Notes: a model not told the origin generated them from the sequence alone. 64,000 nt of DNA from Vicingaceae bacterium (GCA_018402765.1 JAGYIE010000002.1:248001-312000), one strand, 5' to 3'; shown: positions 53,716 through 62,823, counted from the first letter of the stretch. Program-made: numbers and translations.

Positions 53716-55146
53716 ATGAAATCAACAAAAAAAACAAAGATAGTTGCGACCATAGGACCTGCGACATCATCGAAAAAGATGTTATTGCAAATTATTGAAG
53801 CTGGCGTAAATGTATGCAGAATCAATTTTTCTCATGGAAGCCATGAAGACCACCTAAAAGTAATTGAACGTGTCTCAGAAATTAATAAAGAAAACGGATA
53901 CCACACTGCTATACTAGCCGATTTACAGGGGCCTAAAATAAGAATTGGAGAAGTAGAAAATGGAGCTGTTGAAATAACAGCAGGAGAAGAAATTACTTTT
54001 ACAACCGAAAAAATAATTGGCAATGCACATAAAGTCTATATCAATTATAGTGAATTTCCTAGGGATGTTAAAGTAGGTGAACGTATATTAGTAGATGATG
54101 GTAAATTGGCCATGGAAATCCAGTCAACAAACGGAAAAGATCAAGCAATTGCTAAAGTATTGAATAGCGGAATCCTTTCTTCTAAGAAAGGAGTGAATTT
54201 ACCAAACACAAAAGTTTCGCTCCCTTCACTAACCGAGAAAGATCAAATTGACTTAGAATTTGCTATAGAAAATAATGTAGAGTGGATCGGTTTGTCATTT
54301 GTAAGAAATGCAAGAGATATTATTGAGCTAAAACATATTATTAAGAGCAAAGGAAAAACTGCTAGAGTTATTGCAAAAATAGAAAAACCTGAAGCAGTAG
54401 AGGATATTGATGATATCATTGATAAAACTGATGCAGTAATGATAGCTAGAGGAGATTTAGGAGTAGAAATTCCTATGGAAGAGGTTCCTTTGGTGCAAAA
54501 AGACATTGTAAAAAAGTGTTTAATTGCTGCCAAGCCGGTCATTATTGCAACTCAAATGATGGAAAGCATGATAACAAATATTAGCCCCACAAGAGCTGAG
54601 GTTAACGATGTAGCAAATGCTGTTCTAGATGGTGCTGATGCAGTAATGCTTTCTGGAGAGACATCAGTTGGAGCATATCCCTTACAAGTAATAGAGGCAA
54701 TGGTAAAAATCATTGAGCAAATGGAAAAATCAGAAAGCATCTATCATCAAGAAACATTGCCAACCTCTCCTGATGACGATCGTTTTATTTCCGACTCTAT
54801 ATGCTTTAATGCAGGCAGATTAGCAGCGAGAGTAAATGCAAAGGCTATTGTTACCATGACGCATTCAGGATATACCGCCATGAAAATATCTAGCTTTCGA
54901 CCAAGAGCGGGAACCTACGCCTTTACAGGCAATCACTCTTTACTAAATACCTTAAGCCTGGTATGGGGAGTAAAAGGATTTTATTATGATAAGTTTGTGA
55001 GCACCGATCATACAATAGCGGATATAAAATTCATCTTAAAAAAGAATGGATTTGTTAAAGATAAAGATTTGGTGATCAACTTAGCAAGTATGCCAATTTC
55101 TGAAAAAGGCCAGTCGAATATGTTAAAATTAAGTTTTGTGGAGTAA
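53716..55146 (+). CDS. pyk: Pyruvate kinase
   Basis: Final step of glycolysis: PEP plus ADP gives pyruvate plus ATP. The 476-aa protein has TKIVATIGPATSSKKM, the K+/Mg site FSHGSHEDH, the active-site ARIEKPEAVEDI-type motif (RVIAKIEKPEAVEDIDDI, with the catalytic Lys), IMIARGDLGVEIPMEEV, and the C-terminal allosteric domain. Length is normal. It ends before a terminator at 55172. Confidence 0.97.
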   Translation: MKSTKKTKIVATIGPATSSKKMLLQIIEAGVNVCRINFSHGSHEDHLKVIERVSEINKENGYHTAILADLQGPKIRIGEVENGAVEITAGEEITFTTEKIIGNAHKVYINYSEFPRDVKVGERILVDDGKLAMEIQSTNGKDQAIAKVLNSGILSSKKGVNLPNTKVSLPSLTEKDQIDLEFAIENNVEWIGLSFVRNARDIIELKHIIKSKGKTARVIAKIEKPEAVEDIDDIIDKTDAVMIARGDLGVEIPMEEVPLVQKDIVKKCLIAAKPVIIATQMMESMITNISPTRAEVNDVANAVLDGADAVMLSGETSVGAYPLQVIEAMVKIIEQMEKSESIYHQETLPTSPDDDRFISDSICFNAGRLAARVNAKAIVTMTHSGYTAMKISSFRPRAGTYAFTGNHSLLNTLSLVWGVKGFYYDKFVSTDHTIADIKFILKKNGFVKDKDLVINLASMPISEKGQSNMLKLSFVE

Positions 55147-55171
55147 GTCATGTAAAAGTTCATTTAATATT

Positions 55172-55208
55172 AAGCCCATTGTTAATCACTACTAGCAATG
55201 GACTTTTT
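55172..55208 (+). terminator. Rho-independent terminator after pyk
   Basis: CCATTG (55176-55181) pairs with CAATGG (55196-55201), extended by AAG with CTT, and ends in TTTTT. A second strand reading has no T-run. Confidence 0.75.
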
Positions 55209-55358
55209 GTTGATTGCAACTTTAACTTTGGTCGTTTAAATCTATTGATTTTCCAAAATGGATGAAAGGGTGCGAACAAGTAGATGATATATCATTATTT
55301 GCCACTCAAATTTAAATCAATTTTATGTACTTTCATTTTCCTATTTAAAAAGCAACGT

Positions 55359-56408
55359 ATGTCAATAAATACCTCATTATTAAAAGAAATTTGCGAAATA
55401 GCCGGAGCTCCAGGTTTCGAGCAACGGATTAGAGAACTGGTAATTCGCGAAATCACTCCATTAGTTGATGAAGTAAGCATTAACAATATGGGAAATGTTT
55501 ATGCAATAAAACGTGGTAAATCGAATAAACGGGTAATGATTGGTGCCCATATGGATGAAATTGGATTCATTGTTAATCATATTGACGATAAAGGGTTTGT
55601 GCGATTTCATCCACTTGGAGGATTTGATCCTAAGACGCTTACTTCTCAGCGAGTGATTATTCATGGAAAAGAAGATTTAATAGGAGTAATGGGTAGTAAG
55701 CCCATTCATGTTATGTCACCAGAAGAGCGAACTAAGGGAGCAAAAATAACGGATTACTTCATCGATTTAGGAATGCCAAAAGAAGAAGTTGAACAAATTA
55801 TAACCATTGGGGATCCAATTACCCGATATAGTGAATTAATGGAATTAGGAAACTGTGTAAATTGTAAATCTATCGACAATAGAGTTTCTGTATTTATTCT
55901 TATTGAAGCGCTTAGAGAGCTAAAAGGCCACAATGTTCCATTTGACATTTATGGCGTATTTACTGTTCAAGAAGAAGTTGGAATTCGAGGGGCGAATGTT
56001 TCAGCACTCGATATTCAGCCTGATTTTGGTTTCGGTTTAGATACTACTATCGCCTACGATGTTCCAGGAGCCAAACCAGAAGAGATGGTTACTAAACTTG
56101 GAGATGGAACTGCAATAAAGATTATGGATTCTTCTACTATATGCGACTATCGGATGGTAAAGTATATGAAAAGTGTAGCCAATAAGCATTCAATTAAATG
56201 GCAACCAGAAATATTACCAGCAGGTGGAACCGATACTTCAGGAATACAGCGTATGAATGCAGGCGGAGCCATTTCAGGGGCAATATCTATTCCTACTAGA
56301 CACATTCATCAAGTAATAGAAATGGCCGATAAAAGCGATATTAGAGCAAGTATAGAATTGCTGAAAGTCTGCTTATCTGAGTTAGACCAATATGACTGGA
56401 AATTTTGA
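55359..56408 (+). CDS. M42-family glutamyl/aminopeptidase
   Basis: A cytoplasmic dinuclear-zinc aminopeptidase, often a dodecamer, that trims peptides. The 349-aa protein shows GAHMDEIGFIVNHID (metal His and Asp), SIDNRVSVF (shared metal Asp), QEEVGIRGA (catalytic Glu), LDTT (metal Asp), and PTRHIHQVIEMAD near the end. The open frame extends back to 55284, but the extra 25 residues are hydrophobic-poor and lack conservation; ATG 55359 (MSINTSLLKEICEIAGAPG) is the usual family start. Confidence 0.93.
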   Translation: MSINTSLLKEICEIAGAPGFEQRIRELVIREITPLVDEVSINNMGNVYAIKRGKSNKRVMIGAHMDEIGFIVNHIDDKGFVRFHPLGGFDPKTLTSQRVIIHGKEDLIGVMGSKPIHVMSPEERTKGAKITDYFIDLGMPKEEVEQIITIGDPITRYSELMELGNCVNCKSIDNRVSVFILIEALRELKGHNVPFDIYGVFTVQEEVGIRGANVSALDIQPDFGFGLDTTIAYDVPGAKPEEMVTKLGDGTAIKIMDSSTICDYRMVKYMKSVANKHSIKWQPEILPAGGTDTSGIQRMNAGGAISGAISIPTRHIHQVIEMADKSDIRASIELLKVCLSELDQYDWKF

Positions 56409-56411
56409 AAA

Positions 56412-56456
56412 GTACAATTAAAAAGGTTACTAAAAGAGTCACCCTTTTAATTGTAT
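56412..56456. terminator. Strong bidirectional terminator after the M42 gene
   Basis: An imperfect stem of about 17 bp (ACAATTAAAAAGGTTAC against GTCACCCTTTTAATTGT) around a short AAAAGA-type loop. AT-rich tails on both sides allow termination in both directions. It lies between the M42 gene and the dead sigma locus. Confidence 0.8.
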
Positions 56457-56529
56457 AATTTCTATGAGTTAAATAGTTCTTAAGACATCCATTTTTCAAG
56501 AGTTGGCGTTGGACTTTCTCCCTAGTGTT

Positions 56530-56775
56530 TCAGCAAAAGTCTAAGTATTCCTGTAAGCTCTCAATTGCTGCATTAGGACCTATTAAGGAATTCTTTAATC
56601 CTGCTGTAAATTTTTGCGACTGCTTCTCGGCATATCCTATTAAATCCAATTCTATAGGCTTTACCTCAGCCAACCGTTCCGAATAATCTTTGAGAATAAC
56701 ATTTCTTGTAGCCAAATCTTCTGGAGAAAAAGCACCTAGAATAAATGGCGCTAGTTAACCTGATTATATGAATTG
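56530..56775 (-). pseudogene. Remnant of an anti-sigma factor (RskA/SigK-type)
   Basis: Reading leftward: QFI, stop, SG, stop, LAPFILGAFSPEDLATRNVI, LKDYSERLAEVKPIELDLIG, YAEKQSQKFTAGLKNSLI, then a stop codon at 56530. The pieces correspond to the common N-terminus of Bacteroidota anti-sigma factors (EYIESGxLExYVLGxLSPEE), with about 75 residues left of a usual 250. Two in-frame stops lie in the first ten codons and the rest of the gene is missing. It directly follows the dead sigma gene, as in intact loci. Confidence 0.72.
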
Positions 56776-56779
56776 TTCT

Positions 56780-57335
56780 AATCCCAATTGTTATTTACTG
56801 ATAAGGTTTCATAACTTTTCTATGCTACGTTTACCCTTGCTTATAACATACCAAATGGAAATTCCCATTCGTCGGAAACCACCATTTGTGTATCTCCTTG
56901 AAAGTAAATAAGCTTAATTTATAGACTGATATTCTTTCTTTAATTGATCCACTGCCTCTGATAAACCTATTGTATCTATATTTATCAGATCTACTGAGCC
57001 TAATGACCCATATACGGCATTATCTATAGTTTGGTCTTTTTGCGACTTTTAAAAATCTTTAGACCTTGTTGTGTCAATAGCTATTTTTTTAGCTCTCTAG
57101 AATATCCAAGTATACAATCGCCCTTTAGAAGCATCATAATTTTCGATTTTTTTCCAAATTTTTACAACCCCCTCTTGAAGGACGTCCTCAGATAATTTTT
57201 GATTATCTAGCACTTGATTGATAATCGCAAACAACGCCTATTTGTAGTTTACATTAAGAATACTAATCTAAACCTATTTTTCAAGTAAAAGATGTGTTCA
57301 GACTCTTTGTGTAATTGCTGAAATTCTTTATTCAT
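56780..57335 (-). pseudogene. Decayed ECF sigma factor gene with four in-frame stops
   Basis: In one leftward frame between 57253 and 56914 one reads ALFAIINQVLDNQKLSEDVL, QEGVVKIWKKIENYDASKGR, LYTWIF, stop, RAKKIAIDTTRSKDF, stop, and on to QLKKEYQSIN, stop, AYLL: sigma-70 region 2 of an ECF factor. Stops stand at 57238 (TAG), 57097 (TAG), 57049 (TAA) and 56914 (TAA). After a frameshift, region 4 persists as GDTQMVVSDEWEFPFGML and ARVNVA-stop-KSYETL. The possible start is ATG 57335. This is a nonfunctional copy. Confidence 0.82.
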
Positions 57336-57341
57336 TTACAA

Positions 57342-58358
57342 CTAAAATTGACTTAAAAAGCGTTTATCATTTTCTGAATAAAGCCTTAAATCATTTACGC
57401 TAAACTTTAATTGAGCTATTCGTTCTACTCCCATCCCAAATGCAAAACCAGAATAGATACTACTATCAATTCCACAATTTTCTAACACATTTGGGTCTAC
57501 CATTCCACAACCCAAAATTTCTAAAAAGCCAGTATATTTGCACACATTACACCCTTTAGATTTACAAATACTACAAGAAACATCCATTTCGGCGCTTGGT
57601 TCAGTAAATGGGAAATAAGATGGTCTTAGACGAATCTCAGTATCCTCACCAAACATTTCTTTAGCGAAATATAATAAAGTCTGCTTTAAATCAGCAAACG
57701 AAACATTCTTATCGATGTAAAGTCCTTCTACTTGATGAAAGAAACAATGTGCTCTTGCTGAAATCGCTTCATTTCTGTATACCCTGCCCGGACTAATTGT
57801 TCTTATCGGTGGTTTTGCATTTTCCATTACCCGAACTTGAACTGAAGAAGTATGTGTTCGAAGTGAAATATCGGGATTTTTTTCAACAAAGAAAGTATCT
57901 TGCATGTCTCTAGCAGGGTGCTCCTCGGGAAAATTAAGTGCAGAAAAATTGTGCCAATCATCCTCTATTTCAGGACCTTCACTAACATTAAAGCCTACAC
58001 GTTTAAAAATTTCAATGATTTCATTTCGAACCAAAGAAAGTGGATGACGCGCTCCAAGCTCTTTCTCAATAGCCGGTTTGGATAAGTCTTCACCAAATTT
58101 ATTTTCAGCAGCAAAAGAAGTATTTCCAACTGCTGATTTCAGCAATTCCAATTTTTGTTGTGCTAATTGTTTTAATTCATTTAACTCCTTACCAAAAGCC
58201 TTTTTTTGCTCATTAGGTACAGATTTAAAATCATCAAAAAGTGCTTTTATTTGACCCTTGCTACCAAGCACTTTTATTCTAAATGCTTCTATTTCTTGAA
58301 CAGAGGCACTATTAAATGCCTCTACTTCTGCTTTTAGTTCGTGTACTTTATTCAGCAT
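57342..58358 (-). CDS. pheS: Phenylalanyl-tRNA synthetase alpha subunit
   Basis: Charges tRNA-Phe as part of the alpha2beta2 enzyme. The 338-aa protein has an N-terminal coiled coil (about 1-85, tRNA-binding), then the class II core: PARDMQDTFFVEK, SLRTHTSSVQVRVM (motif 2 neighbourhood), RTISPGRVYRNE, FHQVEGLYID and motif 3 GFAFGMGVERIAQLKF. Length and order are normal. The beta subunit is not in the window. The cyclophilin gene lies immediately upstream in reading order (1-base gap). Confidence 0.96.
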   Translation of the reverse strand: MLNKVHELKAEVEAFNSASVQEIEAFRIKVLGSKGQIKALFDDFKSVPNEQKKAFGKELNELKQLAQQKLELLKSAVGNTSFAAENKFGEDLSKPAIEKELGARHPLSLVRNEIIEIFKRVGFNVSEGPEIEDDWHNFSALNFPEEHPARDMQDTFFVEKNPDISLRTHTSSVQVRVMENAKPPIRTISPGRVYRNEAISARAHCFFHQVEGLYIDKNVSFADLKQTLLYFAKEMFGEDTEIRLRPSYFPFTEPSAEMDVSCSICKSKGCNVCKYTGFLEILGCGMVDPNVLENCGIDSSIYSGFAFGMGVERIAQLKFSVNDLRLYSENDKRFLSQF

Positions 58359-58359
58359 T

Positions 58360-59016
58360 CTAATCGTTTAATACTTTCATTCGAATAATTCTGATATCTA
58401 CTGTAGGTCTATCTTTCCCATTTGTTTCAGCATTGGCTATTTGGTCCAAAACATCTAAACCTGCAATCACCTCTCCAAAGATAGTATATCCTCCGTCTAA
58501 ATGTGGCGCTCCACCTATAGTTTCATATATGTTTTTCTGTTCCTCCGTATAGGCAGTCTTTTTATCATTCTTTATTTTAGGTAAATACGCTCGAGGGTAT
58601 GTTCTCCCTTGAATTATATAAAATTGAGAACCATTACTTTTTTTAGTTGAATTGTACTTATCAGGCTGCCGCGCTGCCGCAAGTGCTCCCTTTTTATGAA
58701 TATACTTTTCAGCAATCTCAGCATTAACTGTATAATCCGGACCTCCATTTGAAAATACTTTATTTTTTGATGCTGTTCGTGACTCAGGGTCTCCTCCTTG
58801 AATCATAAACCCTTTGATTACCCTGTGAAATAATGTGCTATCATAAAAAGACTTTGCAGCTAATCCTAAAAAGTTGATGCGATGCTGAGGTGTTTCCTCG
58901 TACAATTTTACAATCATATTTCCTGCAGTTGTTTGAATAAGCACTTTATTTTGAGCGTTTAAACTTTCAAGCAAACATCCAAAAACAAGGAAAAAAAAGA
59001 TAAAGTGTTTATTCAA
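58360..59016 (-). CDS. Cyclophilin-type peptidyl-prolyl isomerase, secreted (TTG start)
   Basis: Isomerises X-Pro bonds, helping extracytoplasmic folding. Beginning with TTG at 59016 the 218-aa product opens with a signal peptide MNKHFIFFFLVFGCLLESLNAQ. The fold is clear: NMIVKLYEETPQHRINFLGL, FHRVIKGFMIQGGDPESRT (active-site Arg and Phe), and SQFYIIQGR with GEVIAGLDVLDQIA. An upstream in-frame extension to 59346 overlaps a divergent gene and its promoter, so it is not coding. Confidence 0.9.
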   Translation of the reverse strand: MNKHFIFFFLVFGCLLESLNAQNKVLIQTTAGNMIVKLYEETPQHRINFLGLAAKSFYDSTLFHRVIKGFMIQGGDPESRTASKNKVFSNGGPDYTVNAEIAEKYIHKKGALAAARQPDKYNSTKKSNGSQFYIIQGRTYPRAYLPKIKNDKKTAYTEEQKNIYETIGGAPHLDGGYTIFGEVIAGLDVLDQIANAETNGKDRPTVDIRIIRMKVLND

Positions 59017-59028
59017 TGGTGATATCTT

Positions 59029-59036
59029 TATATTTG
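59029..59036 (+). promoter_or_regulatory. Predicted -7 box (TATATTTG) for the small lipoprotein
   Basis: Exact match to TAnnTTTG, 24 bases before ATG 59060. It excludes a cyclophilin start further upstream on the opposite strand from being the only possibility in this area. Confidence 0.6.
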
Positions 59037-59059
59037 TAATTCTATAAGCTCTTTTGAAG

Positions 59060-59455
59060 ATGAACAAAGTTATTAAAAATATACTCCCAGTTGCTATCTT
59101 AACGATCAGCATTGCATTAACATTTAGCTCTTGTAAAAAAGAAGTACAACCTGAATTAATATTAACAGTGCAAAATGAAGACGGAGTAGGATTACGAAAT
59201 ATTCGAGTAGCTATTTTTGCTAGTGAGCTTGATGAAGCATTTTTAGATCCAATCATTTTAGATTCAGGCCTTACAGATGCTGTAGGAGTATACAGAAAGA
59301 AATTTATAAATACGGTTATTGTTGATGTTGCTGCATTTGTTATCAATCAATCAGGAGATACTACCCGTTTTGCTATGGACACTTACAAAATTGAAGAGAA
59401 GAGACAACGATCTAAAGAAAATTTTGTTAGAAGAACTTTAGTATTATCTAATTAA
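59060..59455 (+). CDS. Putative lipoprotein with Ig-like segment (131 aa)
   Basis: A predicted lipoprotein: signal ends FSSC, lipidated Cys25. The mature part has beta-type strands, with LILTVQNEDGVGLRNIRVAI and DAVGVYRKKFINTVIVDVAAF, resembling CarboxypepD_reg-like or other Ig folds (a repeated EDGxGLxNIxV start). The C-terminus is basic (EEKRQRSKENFVRRTL). No function can be named. The TTG at 59054 two codons upstream is an alternative start. It is convergent with the next gene (12-base overlap). Confidence 0.78.
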   Translation: MNKVIKNILPVAILTISIALTFSSCKKEVQPELILTVQNEDGVGLRNIRVAIFASELDEAFLDPIILDSGLTDAVGVYRKKFINTVIVDVAAFVINQSGDTTRFAMDTYKIEEKRQRSKENFVRRTLVLSN

Positions 59456-59788
59456 CTTATTGTCTTCAAAATAATCGACAATTGCTTGTTTCATCATTTG
59501 AGTTTGTTGACTAGCTTTTAAAAAAGGCAACTTCTCGGTTGCTTCCCAATGAGGCCACTCATCTTTATCTACTCCTGTAAATTTATAGTAGCCGTATTTA
59601 CTGAGGAGTGTACAAACTGCCACATGAATTACATCTAGTTTTTGATCTTTTGTAAACTTTTTATATCCATGCCCTAATTCTTGTACCCCGATCAAAAAAA
59701 GCAAACTCTGCATATCTACATCTTCTCCAAAGCGATTTTCGACCACTGAAGTTACTTTAGCCCACTTTTTTTCAAATATTTCTTCCAT
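59444..59788 (-). CDS. Conserved hypothetical protein (114 aa)
   Basis: Not assigned to a characterised family. A soluble, helical 114-aa protein with the conserved-looking core SLLFLIGVQELGHGYKKFTKDQKLDVIHVAVCTLLSKYGYYKF; the ending, MKQAIVDYFEDN, is acidic. Sequences like this occur beside cvpA-type genes in Bacteroidota, as far as I recall. It overlaps the preceding gene by 12 bases at its 3' end and is divergent from cvpA (36 bases). Confidence 0.75.
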   Translation of the reverse strand: MEEIFEKKWAKVTSVVENRFGEDVDMQSLLFLIGVQELGHGYKKFTKDQKLDVIHVAVCTLLSKYGYYKFTGVDKDEWPHWEATEKLPFLKASQQTQMMKQAIVDYFEDNKLIR

Positions 59789-59824
59789 AGTTTGTAAAAT
59801 TAATTAATAGTTTAGCATCAGTTT

Positions 59825-60361
59825 ATGAATTACCTGGATATTATTATTTGTGTTCCGCTTGCTTGGGCTCTTTATAAGGGATTTCGAAAAGGATTAATTT
59901 TAGAAATTGCATCTCTTATTTCTTTATTGATTGGCTTATGGGCTGCATATAAATTCTCCGCCATTACAGGAGAATATTTAATAAAATACTTCACCTTAAG
60001 TTCTAACGCACTCCCATTAGTTTCCTTTATTGTTACTTTCTTGCTAGTAGTAATTGGTATTCACTTTTTAGCTAAATTGCTCGAACGGATAATTAAGTTA
60101 GCAGCACTCGGATTAGTCAATAGGTTGGCAGGAGCGCTTTTTTCATTTATTAAGGTTGGGTTAATTGTAGGCACATTACTATATGCTAGTAGCTTATTTG
60201 ACAATAAATTTGAAATTCTACCAAATGAAATAAAAAAAGAATCTTTGGTTTACCAGCCAATTATTTCAGCTCCCCCAAAGATTCTTCCAATGTTAAAAGA
60301 CCTAGATTTTAGCAATAGACTTCCAGAACTATTTCATGATTCTAGTCTTGTATCGCCTTAA
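59825..60361 (+). CDS. CvpA-family membrane protein
   Basis: A 178-aa inner-membrane protein of the CvpA family, named for colicin V production and implicated in envelope integrity and purF-linked functions. Four hydrophobic helices are visible (about 5-40, 60-85, 95-120), with the conserved ICVPLAWALYKGFRKGLILEI opening and GLVNRLAGALFSFIKVGLIVG. Its last 20 bases overlap the convergent pgk gene. Family assignment is firm; its role here is not. Confidence 0.88.
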   Translation: MNYLDIIICVPLAWALYKGFRKGLILEIASLISLLIGLWAAYKFSAITGEYLIKYFTLSSNALPLVSFIVTFLLVVIGIHFLAKLLERIIKLAALGLVNRLAGALFSFIKVGLIVGTLLYASSLFDNKFEILPNEIKKESLVYQPIISAPPKILPMLKDLDFSNRLPELFHDSSLVSP

Positions 60362-61532
60362 TTCCAGGCAAGACTTTTCCCTCCATATATTCTAACAAAG
60401 CTCCACCTCCTGTTGATATATAACTTACTTGATTATTAAATCCAAACGTATTAATTGCAGCAGCAGAATCGCCTCCTCCAATTAATGAAAAAGCCCCATT
60501 TTTAGTGGCCTCTGCTACCGCTGCTGCTACACCTTTGGTTCCTTTTTCAAAATTTGACATTTCAAACACCCCCATTGGCCCATTCCATATAAGTACCTTT
60601 GAGCGTTTGATAATAGCAACAAATTCCGCTGTTGCTTTGGGACCAATATCTAAACCCATAAATCCATCTAATATTTCCATATTATCTACAATTGCTCTTT
60701 CGGCAGTATTTGAAAAGCCTTTTGCTGCGATCGAATCTACTGGCAACTGAACATTTACGTTCTTTTCAGCAGCTAAGTTCAAAATTGTCTGAGCAAGATT
60801 AACTTTATCTAGCTCCACTAATGAATCCCCTATCTGACCTCCTAGCGCTTTAAAAAAAGTGTATGCCATACCGCCACCGATCAATAAATTATCAACTTTA
60901 TCAAGTATTTGCTCAATCAGCAATATCTTATCAGAAACCTTAGCCCCACCCATTATTGCGGTAATTGGTCGTTGATCTGAGGACAGCGCTTTTTCAACTG
61001 CATTCAATTCTTGTTCAATTACCCGACCAAACAACTTATCATTCGGAAAAAACTGTGCAATTATAGCGGTAGAAGCGTGTGCCCTATGAGCAGTTCCGAA
61101 TGCGTCGTTCACATAAGTATCCCCCAAAAGAGCCAATTTCTTAGCAAAGCCGATATCCCCGTCCGTTTCTTCTTTGTAAAACCGTAAATTTTCCAATAGC
61201 AAAACTTCTCCTTGTTTTAAGTCTAAAATAGCATTTTCAGCTTTTTCACCTATGCAATCTGCCCCAAACTTAACCGGAAGATTTAATCGTTTAGATAATC
61301 CTTCAATTAAATGTCTTAAGCTGAATTTTTCCTCATAGGCTCCTTTTGGTCTTCCCAAATGCGATAATAATATTGGTAGCCCTCCTCCAGCTATAATTAG
61401 CTTTATAGTTGGTATTGCAGCATCAATACGTGTATAATCTGTAATTAGGAAAGAGTCATTCAAAGGCACATTGAAGTCAACCCTCACCAAAACCTTTTTA
61501 CCTTGAAAATTATAATTGTCTAGTGTTTTCAT
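60342..61532 (-). CDS. pgk: Phosphoglycerate kinase
   Basis: Glycolytic enzyme converting 1,3-bisphosphoglycerate plus ADP to 3-phosphoglycerate plus ATP. The 396-aa protein has VLVRVDFNVPL, SHLGRPKG, the FGTAHRAHAS segment, VSDKILLIEQILDK, and the nucleotide loop GPMGVFEM and GGGDSAAA near the C-terminus. The frame extends back to 61688 but the start MKTLDNYNFQGKKVLVR at 61532 is the standard one and follows a promoter-like box (61566-61573). Confidence 0.96.
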   Translation of the reverse strand: MKTLDNYNFQGKKVLVRVDFNVPLNDSFLITDYTRIDAAIPTIKLIIAGGGLPILLSHLGRPKGAYEEKFSLRHLIEGLSKRLNLPVKFGADCIGEKAENAILDLKQGEVLLLENLRFYKEETDGDIGFAKKLALLGDTYVNDAFGTAHRAHASTAIIAQFFPNDKLFGRVIEQELNAVEKALSSDQRPITAIMGGAKVSDKILLIEQILDKVDNLLIGGGMAYTFFKALGGQIGDSLVELDKVNLAQTILNLAAEKNVNVQLPVDSIAAKGFSNTAERAIVDNMEILDGFMGLDIGPKATAEFVAIIKRSKVLIWNGPMGVFEMSNFEKGTKGVAAAVAEATKNGAFSLIGGGDSAAAINTFGFNNQVSYISTGGGALLEYMEGKVLPGIKAIQD

Positions 61533-61565
61533 TTGCGAAGTTAGAAATATTGATTTTTGAGAGTG

Positions 61566-61573
61566 CAAAAATA
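61566..61573 (-). promoter_or_regulatory. Predicted -7 box (TATTTTTG) for pgk
   Basis: Reads TATTTTTG on the minus strand, 33 bases upstream of ATG 61532. It would be inside the coding region if the longer pgk frame were used. Confidence 0.55.
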
Positions 61574-61635
61574 GCTTTTCAAAAATAAATGAGCACGCTT
61601 TTAAAAGTTCCTTTAAAAAAGCAATTCGCATTGGG

Positions 61636-61643
61636 TATTTTTG
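61636..61643 (+). promoter_or_regulatory. Predicted -7 box (TATTTTTG) for holB
   Basis: Matches TAnnTTTG, 18 bases before ATG 61662; divergent from the pgk promoter, which lies 70 bases away. Confidence 0.55.
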
Positions 61644-61661
61644 GATTACATTTATTGAATC

Positions 61662-62804
61662 ATGCAGTTTAAACAAATCATCGGTCAAGAAGAAATTAAA
61701 AAAAGGCTAATACAAAGCAGTAAGTCAGGTAGAATAAGCCATGCACAACTTTTTATAGGAAATGAGGGCTCTGGAAATTTAGCAATGGCTATTGCTTATG
61801 CTCAATATATAAATTGTCTTCAACCTACTGAAGAAGATAGTTGTGGAAAATGTGCCTCTTGCATAAAATATGAAAAGCTTGCACATCCTGATTTAACATT
61901 CTCTTATCCGATTATAAACAAAGACTTCAGCAGAAAGTGGGTCTCTAAAGATTTTATTGCAGATTGGAGAGAAGCTATACTAGAAAATCCATACTTAGAA
62001 TATACTGATTGGTTTAAACGATTAGAATTCGAGATTAAACAAGGCATTATCACGGTAAATGAAAGTGCTGAAATTTTGAGGTCTATAGTTTATAAACGAT
62101 TCGAAGCCAAATACAAGGTTATTATTATGTGGCATGCAGAAATGCTACATACAGCAGCTGCAAATAAGCTATTAAAATTTATTGAAGAGCCTGCCGATAA
62201 CACCTTAATAATATTACTAACAGATAGTTCTGAAGAATTGCTACGCACAATACTTTCTAGAACACAACAAATCAGATTTAATCCCATCAGTCAAGAAGCC
62301 CTTTCTAGTTTCATAAATCAACACTACAAACTAGGTGAAGAAAAATCGGCACAAATAGCAGCATTTAGTAATGGTGACTATAATGCTGCTGTTCGATTAG
62401 CAGAAGAAGGTGGCGAGTCCGACTATTTTGAACTATATAAAAACTGGATGCGCATGTGTTTCGCAGGAAAATTGCCTCCTATAATCGATTGGATAGAAAT
62501 TATTAGTGGGAAAGAATATGGAAGAGAATACCGCAAAAATTTCATAGAGTACTGCCTTCGACTGTTAAGGGAAAGTATCATTAGCAATTACGCCGATGAT
62601 AGTTTACTTAGATTAAGTGCCGGTGAAACGCAGTTTTTGACAAAATTTGCACCCTTTATTCATACGAATAATGTATTGCAAATGATCGACCTGTTTAATG
62701 ATGCACATTATCATATTGAGCGAAATGCAAACCCTAAATTGGTATTTTTTCACCTTTCTACTAGAGTAACCAAACTATTAAGAACCAAAAATGTAAATTT
62801 GTAA
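61662..62804 (+). CDS. holB: DNA polymerase III delta' subunit
   Basis: Clamp-loader subunit. The 380-aa protein has the zinc site CGKCASC (about 65-71, with C53 region), a degenerate Walker A GNEGSGN that lacks the Lys (as in delta', which does not bind ATP), the HAEMLHTAAANKLLKFIEEP segment typical of DnaX/HolB AAA+ folds, and LSRTQQIRFNP. The start at 61662 follows a promoter-like box. It precedes the PSP1 gene by about 60 bases. Confidence 0.93.
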   Translation: MQFKQIIGQEEIKKRLIQSSKSGRISHAQLFIGNEGSGNLAMAIAYAQYINCLQPTEEDSCGKCASCIKYEKLAHPDLTFSYPIINKDFSRKWVSKDFIADWREAILENPYLEYTDWFKRLEFEIKQGIITVNESAEILRSIVYKRFEAKYKVIIMWHAEMLHTAAANKLLKFIEEPADNTLIILLTDSSEELLRTILSRTQQIRFNPISQEALSSFINQHYKLGEEKSAQIAAFSNGDYNAAVRLAEEGGESDYFELYKNWMRMCFAGKLPPIIDWIEIISGKEYGREYRKNFIEYCLRLLRESIISNYADDSLLRLSAGETQFLTKFAPFIHTNNVLQMIDLFNDAHYHIERNANPKLVFFHLSTRVTKLLRTKNVNL

Positions 62805-62823
62805 GATTGTATAAATGATTCGA

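Noticed and set aside
56530-56715. 61-aa open frame as a real gene
   Set aside because: It is the surviving piece of an anti-sigma factor; recognisable coding sequence continues upstream through stop codons.
56914-57253. Stop codon readthrough or alternative code in the sigma gene
   Set aside because: Both TAG and TAA occur, a frameshift follows, the anti-sigma is also broken, and all neighbouring genes use the standard code.
59017-59346. Cyclophilin ORF extended to 59346
   Set aside because: The extension runs antisense through a lipoprotein gene with its own promoter; the TTG at 59016 gives a clear signal peptide.
61533-61688. Pgk with 52 additional N-terminal residues
   Set aside because: The additional stretch overlaps the divergent holB start and contains the pgk -7 box; family proteins begin at the MKTLDNY position.
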